Assembly: GCA_041687455.1 (NCBI GenBank) | Contig: JAWLBY010000032.1 | Location: 1 to 19,560, forward strand | Direction: 5' to 3' | DNA: 19,560 bases | DNA from: JAWLBY01 sp041687455 | GTDB taxonomy: Bacteria; Pseudomonadota; Gammaproteobacteria; Xanthomonadales; Xanthomonadaceae | Shown here: positions 8,680 to 15,347 of the stretch, one piece after another | Layout of the letters: the number at the start of each line of letters is the position of its first letter | Position numbering within the stretch: position 1 is the first letter of the stretch | Notes under the pieces: generated by a model | What the model saw: the letters and a program-made list of their open reading frames with translations, nothing else | Databases searched by the model: none | What the model was told of the DNA's origin: nothing | Made by a program: the position numbers and the translations under genes

Positions 8680-10005
8680 ATGAAGGGGGGACTCGTGCTC
8701 AATCGGATCGCCACGTACCTGACTCTCTCAGCGCTGCTCGCCGCGCCCGCGGCCGCCGCTCGCTCGCTGACACCAGTGCCGCTCGCCGGCCAAGAGGTCG
8801 TCTGGGAATCCGGCGTGCCGTTCACCGTCTCTCGGCTCGGCTCCACCACAGTCGCACTCTCACCCGTCGAAATCGAACGCAAGCACGCATGGATCGTCAT
8901 CACGGTAATCAACGAGGGCGACCGTCCAATCACGATCTACGACGGTGGCGTAACCGCGGAGGAATCCTCGGGAGCGCATCTGAGAGTGCACGCCTATGAA
9001 GCACTCGCCAAGCGGGAGAAGAGGAGGCGGTTCTGGGAGAACGTCGGACTCGGGCTGGCCGCGGCCGCGCAGGGCTACTCGGCGGGGCAGGCTGGCCGCA
9101 GCACATCGTATTACTCGGGCACAGTGTCGGCTTACGGCAGTGGCGGCTACGCACGCGGGAACTACTCGGGCACCGTGACAACCTATGATGCGGCCGCCGC
9201 GCATCGAGCACATGCCGACGCGATCGAGCAGACGAAGGCGCTCGCCGACCGGATCGAGCGCGAGCGTCAGGCGAGGCAGGAAGCGCTGAGCTCGGAGATC
9301 CTGAGGACGCAGACCATTGCGCCGGGCGAACGCCATGCGGGTCGCCTGCAGATAGATCTTCCTCGGTCTGCGCGCGAGCCACAGCCGGTAACGGTTTACG
9401 TCAACGCCAGCAACGATCGCCACGCGTTTGTTGCATTCGTTGACGGGCAGCCGTCCCACGCGCAAATCAGCATGGTCCAGCAGCGTCATGCACGGGTGGT
9501 CACCGTGCCCGAGCGCGCTGCGCCGCCACCCGGCCACCAAGCGTCCGTCCCGGCTCCGACCGCAAACGAATACACGCCGGCGCCGGCCGCATCGGCCGCC
9601 GCTCCCGGTCAGCCGGTCACCACGCCAGCTGCGACCGCGCCATCTAGCGCGGCACCGTTGCCAGCCGCGCAACCGATGCATGCGAACCTGTCGATCGCGA
9701 CGGAGGAGCGCTGGGTGAACCCGACCGTCACCGAGATGAAGGTGGGTTGGGAGGACGGCACCGAGGTCGTGATGCTGCGGGTGACGTTTCTCACCGCCGG
9801 CAGCGGTGCCGCGCCGGCGGGTCGGCTGTATGTTGGAACACGCGAGCAGACGCAGTTCGTGCTCGACCTGCCGCTCAGTGAGCGGCAGCTCGCACGTGGC
9901 CGTTTCGGCGAACATTTGACGTTCCCGGTCTCGGAATTGCCTCCGCAGGCCCAAGCCTGGATACGGCAGGCGACGCTGCCGCAGGTTCACGCTACCTACC
10001 GCTGA
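8680..10005 (+). CDS. Secreted hypothetical protein with Tyr/Gly-rich tract and C-terminal domain
   Basis: I do not recognise this 441-residue protein as a named family. It has a signal peptide (hydrophobic about 10-22, likely cleaved near AAAA at 24-27) and a beta-rich N-terminal region (about 30-100). A Tyr/Ser/Gly tract (about 128-168) contains the repeat YSGTV twice, and a charged helical stretch (about 170-215) follows. A Pro/Ala linker (about 275-325) leads to a distinct C-terminal domain (about 328-441). The plan suggests an exported, possibly cell-surface or periplasmic protein. The start is ambiguous: ATG at 8680 has no clear ribosome site. An in-frame GTG at 8695 has AAGGGGGG four bases before it and would shorten the product by five residues. 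The next gene begins 24 bases after this stop codon, so they are probably cotranscribed. Confidence 0.82.
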   Translation: MKGGLVLNRIATYLTLSALLAAPAAAARSLTPVPLAGQEVVWESGVPFTVSRLGSTTVALSPVEIERKHAWIVITVINEGDRPITIYDGGVTAEESSGAHLRVHAYEALAKREKRRRFWENVGLGLAAAAQGYSAGQAGRSTSYYSGTVSAYGSGGYARGNYSGTVTTYDAAAAHRAHADAIEQTKALADRIERERQARQEALSSEILRTQTIAPGERHAGRLQIDLPRSAREPQPVTVYVNASNDRHAFVAFVDGQPSHAQISMVQQRHARVVTVPERAAPPPGHQASVPAPTANEYTPAPAASAAAPGQPVTTPAATAPSSAAPLPAAQPMHANLSIATEERWVNPTVTEMKVGWEDGTEVVMLRVTFLTAGSGAAPAGRLYVGTREQTQFVLDLPLSERQLARGRFGEHLTFPVSELPPQAQAWIRQATLPQVHATYR

Positions 10006-10028
10006 CCGCTCTTTCGCAGGGATACCGC

Positions 10029-10916
10029 ATGCGCATCACCCGACTGCTGTTGATCGGCATCTTCTGCTGGACATCGACCGTCATCGCGAGAGCCCCGCAT
10101 GAGGATCCGCTGAGCTACGGCTCAGGAGTAATGGTCGGCATCAACATCGAGCGAATCGCCTGGACGCTCGATGGCCCGGCCTTCATGGCCGGCCTCGAGG
10201 ACGGGCTCTTCAACGGCAAGTTACGCGTGCCGACGCACGTGCTGCAGCAGGCGGTCGCCGAGCTTGCTGAGGTGCGACGCAAGCGCCCGAAGGCCTTTCT
10301 CTGGTCGCCGCATGGGCCGGCGTCAATTGCGCCGCACAGCCCGGAAGTGCGAATGGGGTATGCCGCGGGCGTGCAGTTCGGATACGAGTACGCGGCGGTC
10401 CTACGCCACTTGGACGTGGCGATGTTCAAGCAGGGAATCATCGACATGGTTTCCAAGAGCGAGCGCTTCACCAAGCGAGAGTTCAAGAATTTCGCCGAGA
10501 GCGGCGCGGCGGCCTTCGCAGAGATCGCCGCTCTCGAGAACCAGTCGAAGCAGCAGTCATTTCTGGAATGGAACGCGCAGCGCCCGGGTGTGCAGACGAC
10601 GGCGAGCGGGCTGCAGTATGAAATTGTCGTCGAAGGCGCGGGTCCCGTCGCAGCGGACGCAAAATGGGTGTCGCTGCACTTCACGGCGCGGGTGGCACAC
10701 GGACGCAAGTTGTCGTCGTCGTACGACAAGGGCGAGCCGGTTCGCTGGCGGGTAGGCGACTTGATCCGCGGATTGCAGGAACTGATTCGCCTGTCGCGCG
10801 TCGGCTCGCATGTTCGCGCATGGATCCCGTCGGATCTCGCGCACGGCGTCGCCGGGATGCCACGGATCGGGCCGAATGAGGCGCTCGAAGTGGAGCTGTT
10901 GTTAGTCAAGCTCTAG
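10029..10916 (+). CDS. Mip/FkpA-like FKBP-type peptidyl-prolyl isomerase homologue, degenerate active site
   Basis: This is a 295-residue exported protein: signal peptide 1-20 (ends VIARA), then two tandem copies of an FKBP_N-like helical module, then a C-terminal FKBP fold (about 212-295). The modules begin YGSGVMVGINIE (30-41) and MGYAAGVQFGYEY (109-121), each followed by a GL/MF-x-x-G-I/L-x-D helix. FKBP residues appear altered: the usual Y-x-G is FTA (218-220), FDSS is LSSS (228-231), the GW before EL is GLQELI, and LAYG is LAHG (270-273). Catalysis may be weak or lost, leaving a chaperone role; that is inferred. AGGGA lies six bases before the ATG. It lies directly after a secreted hypothetical gene and may assist its folding. 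Confidence 0.82.
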   Translation: MRITRLLLIGIFCWTSTVIARAPHEDPLSYGSGVMVGINIERIAWTLDGPAFMAGLEDGLFNGKLRVPTHVLQQAVAELAEVRRKRPKAFLWSPHGPASIAPHSPEVRMGYAAGVQFGYEYAAVLRHLDVAMFKQGIIDMVSKSERFTKREFKNFAESGAAAFAEIAALENQSKQQSFLEWNAQRPGVQTTASGLQYEIVVEGAGPVAADAKWVSLHFTARVAHGRKLSSSYDKGEPVRWRVGDLIRGLQELIRLSRVGSHVRAWIPSDLAHGVAGMPRIGPNEALEVELLLVKL

Positions 10917-11182
10917 ATCTTCTCATCGATTGCGGAGGCACGTCAGACGACCTCTTCTTGCCAAATGGCGCCCAATCGAGGCACTGCTCGACGGATCGGC
11001 CACCCTGCTCGTGACGCTGATCCGCCCGAAGCGGCCGTTCAGAAGGCACTTGTGCCCCGTTCCTACTGACCCCATCCCTATTGCAGCAGCGCGTGGTGTC
11101 GCGGCGCCGGGAAGGCCGCAGTGACCAGTTGCAGGACGCCAGTTAGTGAAGGCTCGGGCTTGGCACTCGGCAGCACGAGTAG
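10917..11182. other. Gene-poor spacer after the FKBP-like gene
   Basis: I see no convincing coding region, RNA gene or strong hairpin here. Short open frames lack ribosome sites and family resemblance. The dispersed repeat copy B starts at its right edge. Confidence 0.5.
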
Positions 11183-11403
11183 CACCGAACGCCGTGCTGG
11201 CACGTTGCTGTATCCAGAGAGGTGTTCTGGTCGGTTAAATGCAGTCGTAGTCGAACAGAGGCGTCATGCAGCGGCGGTCGGTTCCGCACGCAATCGAGCC
11301 GGATCGTCGGCGACTTGCCCGGAGCGGGGCCTGGCTGTGCCGGTTTCCGAGCCGAGCGCTCGGCAGCCGGCGTCGCGGCCGGGGCGTTAGCGGCCGAGTG
11401 CGA
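11183..11403 (+). repeat. Dispersed intergenic repeat, copy B
   Basis: This is the second copy of the repeat at 8319-8541, in the same orientation. It shares CACCGAACGCCG, GCAGTCGTAGTCGA, CCGCACGCAATCG, GCCGGATCGTCGGCGAC and a 25-bp identical core (11362-11386). It ends GGCCGAGTGCG, 23 bp beyond the 3' end of the minus-strand HEPN-like gene. Divergence and indels suggest an old family member, not a recent duplication. Confidence 0.82.
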
Positions 11404-11425
11404 AGGGAAGCGGAGGTTCGGGGTC

Positions 11426-12826
11426 CTACGCCGGCACGCGATCGACATCGAGTAGAGGTTCTGCGGGCGCCAGTGTTCCATCGCGGGCGGCTCGATCAAC
11501 AAACGGTCCGCGGTACCCGATTGTCCGCAGCAGAAGGCGGTCGACAAGAAGCAGCATTGCGAAGTACTCGGCGGCAGGACTCCTGTGCGGCCAGTCGTCA
11601 GGCGGCGTATCACGCTGACAAACGAACCGGACTTCATGGACTAGCTCGTTGCGTGACGTGACGAATCGTCGGACCTGGTCAGCATCCATATCCAACTGGA
11701 GTACACGATGCATTTCCGCGATCTGCTGCCGAAAGGTTGGGTGAAATAAGTTGTTCACTTTCTGCTTCAGTTCATCGATGCGCTGCTCCTTGACGCCAGG
11801 AGTACCTGGCGTGTCGTCGACCAGCCACGCTTTGGCCTCCGCTTCAACGTGCGTTTGCACCGCGTTGCGAAACGCCCTTCGATCGGCTTGTGTCGCAAAG
11901 CCCGTGGGGACCGGGTTGCCGACGACCACCGTCGTCAGTGCCTCAACGGTGGTTGCGAGTTTGGCGCCTCTCACCTCGAGGAAGTCATCGTCGGCCGTAG
12001 CGTTGAGGAGCAAGCCAATCAGTCGACGCGCATGGAGACGGTGCGCTGCATAGAAGTCCGCGAATCGCTGCCAGTGTTCTGCGACGACGCCCCACCGTCG
12101 GGCCTCTTCGATCACCGGCAGGCTGAGGAACGGACCCGTGATGGCGTTGGAAACCCACGCATCCGTCACGGCTCCGGAGGCATCCAAACCCTCAAGATGG
12201 AGCCAGGACACGCGGCAGCCGGTGATGAGGCTGAGTAGCGCACACGTGGTCTCCGCGAGTCGAACGGCGCACGCGCGATCGTTCGTGTCGACTGATAGGT
12301 ACGCCGTATGACCGAAGCGGTCTCGCGTGGCGAGCGTTGACACCACATCTTCGTATGCGCACGCAGGGCTAACGGTGAGAACGACGCCTTCGGCCATCCA
12401 CGATGCGTCAGGTGGCGCCTCCTGGCTGATGTTGCTCAGAGCGAACCTGAACGACGCGATCGCGGGAGCGGGAGCGGGAGCGGGAGCGCTGCATTCGATC
12501 TCTTGGACGCGAAACGTGATCCAGCCCTCGTCCGGGTCAGCGGCGTCGACTGGGTTAGTTCGACCGTTCGTACTGGCGCGAAGCGTGCGTCCCGCAATGT
12601 CCATCCCGACAATCGTAGGACTTCGGGCGAACTCGAGGATGATACCGAGATCGCCGCCTAGAGGTTCCTCTGGAAGAGGTCGCACCGCGATAAAGGTTTT
12701 CCCTGCCACGCTCTGAGCGGCAGTCCACGCGACTCGAACTCCCTGAGGAGGACCGAGTTCGAGGATGCCTTGCCCTTCGTTGTACCAGACGAACTGGCTC
12801 GTCCATGTTCGTTTCAAGGTTGCCAA
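11426..12826 (-). CDS. ApeA-like HEPN-domain protein, putative antiphage/abortive-infection factor
   Basis: This 466-residue protein has no signal peptide and is probably cytosolic. The N-terminal ~300 residues look like the beta-rich sensor-type region of ApeA-like proteins. The C-terminal third is helical and contains RRFVTSRNELVHEVRF. There R392-N-E-L-V-H397 fits the R-x4-H (often RN-x-x-x-H) ribonuclease motif of HEPN domains. The helices EYFAMLLLVDRLLLRTIGYRG follow, as I recall for Apea-like HEPN proteins. HEPN nucleases often cut RNA to stop phage growth; the role here is inferred. A (GGGAGC)4 microsatellite encodes an Ala-Pro linker (about 114-121). There is no good ATG. TTG at 12826 keeps the longest frame, but TTG at 12817 has GAAGG nine bases upstream and may be the real start. 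It stands alone beside IS, TA and restriction remnants. Confidence 0.72.
   Translation of the reverse strand: MATLKRTWTSQFVWYNEGQGILELGPPQGVRVAWTAAQSVAGKTFIAVRPLPEEPLGGDLGIILEFARSPTIVGMDIAGRTLRASTNGRTNPVDAADPDEGWITFRVQEIECSAPAPAPAPAIASFRFALSNISQEAPPDASWMAEGVVLTVSPACAYEDVVSTLATRDRFGHTAYLSVDTNDRACAVRLAETTCALLSLITGCRVSWLHLEGLDASGAVTDAWVSNAITGPFLSLPVIEEARRWGVVAEHWQRFADFYAAHRLHARRLIGLLLNATADDDFLEVRGAKLATTVEALTTVVVGNPVPTGFATQADRRAFRNAVQTHVEAEAKAWLVDDTPGTPGVKEQRIDELKQKVNNLFHPTFRQQIAEMHRVLQLDMDADQVRRFVTSRNELVHEVRFVCQRDTPPDDWPHRSPAAEYFAMLLLVDRLLLRTIGYRGPFVDRAARDGTLAPAEPLLDVDRVPA
12464..12487. repeat. In-frame hexanucleotide microsatellite (GGGAGC)4
   Basis: Four perfect GGGAGC units on the plus strand encode an Ala-Pro repeat on the minus strand within the HEPN-like gene. 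The 6-bp unit changes linker length by two residues per slip without shifting the frame. Confidence 0.85.
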
Positions 12827-13020
12827 CCTTCAGTAGGGGATCACTGGAAGCCTAGGCCTCAACTTGCGATTAGTCCAAGCTCACTGCGCGCCTTCGAGAC
12901 GAATTCCGCTCGGGACCAAAGGTCCGGATTTCGCCGCATGGCACGCGATCAGACGAGAGCTGATCGCCTGCCTTGCCCGTCACTAGCGGTCATCACCCCA
13001 AAGGCGGACATTCGGAAAGC
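12827..13020. other. Spacer between HEPN-like gene and IS110 remnant
   Basis: Nothing coding was recognised. The region supplies the 5' side of the HEPN-like gene (GAAGG at 12828-12832 on the minus strand) and runs into the GAAATGGTGACC box. Confidence 0.45.
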
Positions 13021-13044
13021 GGCGAAATGGTGACCCCACTCTGA
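13021..13044 (+). repeat. IS-end-like box, copy 1
   Basis: AAATGGTGACCCCACTCTGA (13025-13044, preceded by GGCG) recurs with small changes at 14108-14132 and 14141-14163. The copies bracket the IS110 remnant and its trailing sequence. Multiple internal copies near element ends recall the repeated terminal sites of IS21-type elements, but I cannot name the element. Confidence 0.6.
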
Positions 13045-13098
13045 AGACTCATATCGCCGCCTCCTGCGTTTGGCGGTACCGTCAAGGCACCACGCCTG

Positions 13099-13725
13099 AT
13101 GACACTTTACGCAGCGATCGACCTTCATTCCAACAACGGCGTGCTCTCGATCATCGATGAGCACGATGCCGTTCGCTTCGAGCGGCGGCTGCCGAACGAG
13201 CTTCCCGCGGTACTGCACGCGCTCGAGCCATTTCGTGACGACCTGACCGCCATTGCGGCCGAGTCGACGTACAACTGGTATTGGCTGGTCGATGGCCTGA
13301 TGGATCACGGCTATCGCGCTCGACTGGTGAACACCGCCGCAGTGCCGAAGTACGACGGTCTCAAGCACGGCAACGACCAGTCGGATGCCCGCCATCTGGC
13401 ACATCTGCTGCTGCATTTTGCCAGAGGGCTACATCTATCCACAGTCGAAGCGGGCGCTACGCGATCTGTTGCGCCGGCGATTCCACCTGGTCCGCCAAGC
13501 GACCGCACGCATGCAATCGGTACAGTGTGCATGGTCCCGTCGAACCGGTACCGGACTCAGCGCCAATCGCTTCCGCCAGCTGAGCGCGCCGCTGGTGCGA
13601 TCAAGGTGGCCAAGAGCAAGCTACGCGTCATCGCGATCAAGGCTGTTGCGCACAAGCTCGCCAGATCCAGTTACTACCTGATGCGCGACGGAGGCGTGTT
13701 CGACGCGAAGCGTGCATTTGGCTGA
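13099..13725 (+). pseudogene. Decayed IS110-family transposase
   Basis: The N-terminal DEDD domain is recognisable: AAIDLHSNN (catalytic Asp), AAESTYNWYWLVDGL (Glu) and KHGNDQSDARHLAHLL (two Asp). Near 13415 the frame shifts by +1, and the next conserved block ILPEGYIYP...RALRDLLRRRFHLVRQ reads in another frame to about 13580. The original frame then resumes with the family's extreme C-terminus, RVIAIKAVAHKLARSSYYL...FDAKRAFG, ending in TGA. About 150 residues that would hold the helix-hairpin-helix and the serine-containing Transposase_20 domain are missing (family usual length about 330-350). The gene is therefore frameshifted and internally deleted and should be inactive. No intact IS copy lies in the window. 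Confidence 0.9.
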
Positions 13726-13738
13726 TTCAGCTTGCCGA

Positions 13739-13800
13739 CGGCATGCGAGTCCGAAATGGGGTTGGCGACCAGCCAGTGATCTCTGAATGACCGCATGCCG
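13739..13800. repeat. Inverted repeat downstream of the IS110 remnant
   Basis: CGGCATGCG (13739-13747) and CGCATGCCG (13792-13800) are perfect 9-bp inverted arms around 44 bp, starting 13 bp after the transposase stop. IS1111-group members of the IS110 family carry subterminal inverted repeats, so this could be an element-end relic. That is inference from position only. Confidence 0.45.
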
Positions 13801-14098
13801 CCGGCGCTCACGTTGTCGATGACCGCCCGCCGAGCGACCAGCGAGGGTTGGTCGAGGTGTCATCACCTCGAACCATGCTTCTGTGCATCCGACCAATCGG
13901 ACACATGGACGCGTCGGCGGCCACCGATAAGTGTTTGGGGCTTCTTGCCAGGGGGCGCTTTGCGCCTTGGTCCAGAACGGTGACTGGCGCGGCCATCCCG
14001 CGCCGGCTAGAAACACCACCGGCGTCGGTCGGAGTCAGCTTGAGCGTGTTCGATACCGGCGCCTGGGTCGCACCGGGAGAATTTTTCTCGCGCCTCTT
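13801..14098. other. Non-coding or decayed mobile-element sequence
   Basis: No protein family is recognisable in any frame, although open frames exist on both strands. The stretch lies between the IS110 remnant and the paired boxes at 14099-14161 and is bounded on both sides by the same box family. It is probably the remains of a second mobile element. Confidence 0.4.
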
Positions 14099-14163
14099 GA
14101 CGGCGGCGGCGAAATGGTGACCCACACTCTGACGGCGGCCGCGAAATGGTGTCCCCACTCTGA
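14099..14163 (+). repeat. Tandem pair of IS-end-like boxes, copies 2 and 3
   Basis: Two adjacent units of 32 and 31 bp (14099-14130 and 14131-14161) begin GACGGCGGC and contain GCGAAATGGTG followed by a CCCAC-rich end and CTCTGA. They match copy 1 at 13021-13044 in the same orientation. The junction with the toxin-antitoxin promoter region follows directly. Confidence 0.7.
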
Positions 14164-14191
14164 CCCGGCCAGTTGAGCTGAGCCCATCGGC

Positions 14192-14223
14192 TTGGGGCGC
14201 CTGTGTCACACCTGTGCTACATT
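14192..14223 (+). promoter_or_regulatory. Possible promoter/operator of the toxin-antitoxin pair
   Basis: TTGGGG (14192-14197) and TACATT (14218-14223) could be -35 and -10 elements, but their 20-bp spacing is long. The palindrome GTGTCACAC lies between them, about 45 bp before the antitoxin ATG, where autoregulation by a ribbon-helix-helix antitoxin would act. The evidence is weak. Confidence 0.25.
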
Positions 14224-14252
14224 GCCCCGGACGCAGCGGCCGGAAGCCCCGC

Positions 14253-14537
14253 ATGAGCACCACGACCATCCGCCTGCCCGACGAGCTGAAGGCCCGCATC
14301 GCCCGGGCGGCGAAGGCGGCCGGCACCACGTCGCACAACTTCATCCTCGAGGCGATCGCCGAGAAGGCCGAGCAGGCCGAGCAGCGGGCCGCCTTCCTCG
14401 CAGTGGCGGACCAGCGCTATGCCGAGTTCCTGGAGTCCGGCGAAAGCATTCCGTGGGACGAGGCGCGCACGTATCTGAAGCAGCGGCTGGCAGGGCAGCG
14501 CGCGAAGCGACCGGCGGCCAGGAAGCCGGAGCGGTAA
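14253..14537 (+). CDS. Ribbon-helix-helix antitoxin (ParD/RelB-like)
   Basis: This 94-residue protein begins MSTTTIRLPDELKARIARAA. The beta-strand TTIRLP followed by two helices (about 9-20 and 24-42) is the ribbon-helix-helix DNA-binding fold. The charged C-terminal half (about 45-94, Glu/Arg/Lys rich) would bind and neutralise the toxin. The chosen ATG at 14253 gives this family-like N-terminus; an in-frame upstream ATG at 14214 would add 13 unlikely residues. One base separates its stop from the next gene's GTG, so the two are translationally coupled. By analogy with ParD/RelB it should repress its own promoter. The exact subfamily is not certain. Confidence 0.88.
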   Translation: MSTTTIRLPDELKARIARAAKAAGTTSHNFILEAIAEKAEQAEQRAAFLAVADQRYAEFLESGESIPWDEARTYLKQRLAGQRAKRPAARKPER

Positions 14538-14538
14538 C

Positions 14539-14835
14539 GTGGCGGACGTCCGGCTGGCACCCGGCGTCATCGACGATCTCGACCGCATCGTCGAGCACCT
14601 GCGGCAGCACGAAGTCGAGGCGGCTGAGGCCCGGGGCGCCGGCATCATCAGCGCGCTGGACGTGCTGAACGACAACCCGCTGATCGGCCGTCCGGCCGGC
14701 GATGACCGGCGCGAGCTGCTGATCGGCCGCGGCGCGCACGGCTACGTGGCGCTGTATCGCTACCTGCCGGTGCTCGACACTGCGCTGGTGCTGGCGATCC
14801 GTGCCCAGCGCGAGGGGGGCTGCGCACGTCCATGA
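14539..14835 (+). CDS. ParE/RelE-superfamily toxin
   Basis: This 98-residue protein starts with GTG one base after the antitoxin stop. An N-terminal helical hairpin (VIDDLDRIVEHLRQHEVEAAEAR) precedes the conserved block NPLIGRPAGDDRRELLIGRG and the strands YVALYRYLPVLDTALVLAIRAQREGG. The last is the I-R-x-x-R-E ending typical of ParE/RelE folds. ParE members poison gyrase and RelE members cut ribosome-bound mRNA; sequence alone does not decide. The arrangement (antitoxin first, toxin immediately after) is standard. Its stop overlaps the ATG of the HsdR remnant. The reading frame looks intact, so the pair may be active and may stabilise this otherwise decaying island. Confidence 0.86.
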   Translation: MADVRLAPGVIDDLDRIVEHLRQHEVEAAEARGAGIISALDVLNDNPLIGRPAGDDRRELLIGRGAHGYVALYRYLPVLDTALVLAIRAQREGGCARP

Positions 14836-15084
14836 TCGAGACGATGGGCGAAACCGAGGCCGACACTCGCGCCAACCGCATCGATCCGCTGCTGCGCGCC
14901 GCCGGCTGCAGTGTGATCGACGGCGCACACTTCCACCGCCAACTGATCTGCCCGGGTCGCATCCTCGCCGGTGGCCGGCGCGGCACAGTGGCCGATTGGC
15001 CGACTACGTACTCAGCTACCGCGGCCGCAAGCTGGCGGTGATCGAAGTCAGGCGGGCCGGGCTCGGGCATGCCGCCGGCGTCGG
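14832..15084 (+). pseudogene. Truncated, frameshifted type I restriction subunit R (HsdR) N-terminus
   Basis: The opening ETEADTRANRIDPLLRAAG, then ICPGRILAGGRRG, matches HsdR N-termini. The frame then breaks. After an apparent 8-bp insertion (GATTGGCC, about 14994-15001, duplicating its neighbour GGCCGA) the next family block ADYVLSYRGRKLAVIE reads in another frame, followed by RAGLGHAAGVG. The nuclease motif normally ends E-x-K; here it is E-V-R, so a catalytic lysine is also lost. Homology stops near 15084, where a palindrome cluster begins; the ~900 further residues of HsdR (motor domain and beyond) are absent. No hsdM or hsdS is present. It is a relic of a restriction system. Confidence 0.82.
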
Positions 15085-15146
15085 CATGTCGACACGATCG
15101 ACATGACCCATCGCTCATGTCGAAATTCGGATGCAATTTCGACATG
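15085..15146. repeat. Nested palindrome cluster with four CATGTCGA half-sites
   Basis: The 8-bp element CATGTCGA occurs at 15085-15092 and 15116-15123; its complement TCGACATG occurs at 15098-15105 and 15139-15146. This gives a hairpin with 8-bp arms and a 5-nt loop (15085-15105). A stronger one has 12-bp perfect arms (CATGTCGAAATT / AATTTCGACATG) and a 7-nt loop (15116-15146). The central pair forms a third inverted repeat with 9-bp arms. The cluster begins exactly where HsdR homology ends. Confidence 0.88.
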
Positions 15147-15313
15147 AACCGTGGCGGCCGACCACCGCTGTCCGATCCGCACTGCCGATCAGATCGAGTG
15201 ACTGACCGATGGGGCAGCCTGCGGGCGGAGCCCGTGGGTCTTGCCGGGTGGCGCCGAAATCGCCGAAACGCGCCGGTCACCTGCCCGAGAGACGCCATTG
15301 CCGAACGACCGCG

Positions 15314-15340
15314 ACGGAGCCGGACCGCGTCCGGCTCCGT
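15314..15340 (-). terminator. Strong hairpin after the VWA-protein gene
   Basis: ACGGAGCCGGAC-CGC-GTCCGGCTCCGT has perfect 12-bp arms and a 3-nt loop, starting 7 bp past the stop of the minus-strand VWA gene. There is no following T-tract, so it is either a terminator that tolerates a weak tract or a 3'-end stabilising hairpin. Confidence 0.65.
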
Positions 15341-15347
15341 GGGCAGT

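Noticed and set aside
11143..11637. Minus-strand 164-aa open frame past the HEPN-like gene
   Set aside because: It lies across dispersed repeat copy B and overlaps the end of the HEPN-like gene in another frame. There is no family resemblance.
13045..13098. IS110 bridge RNA upstream of the transposase relic
   Set aside because: Only about 55 bp separate the box from the start codon, and no bridge-RNA-like fold or target/donor loops could be recognised. The element is also decayed.
13808..14344. Open frames on both strands between the IS110 relic and the antitoxin
   Set aside because: There is no recognisable domain or ribosome site, and they cross the repeat boxes and the antitoxin gene.
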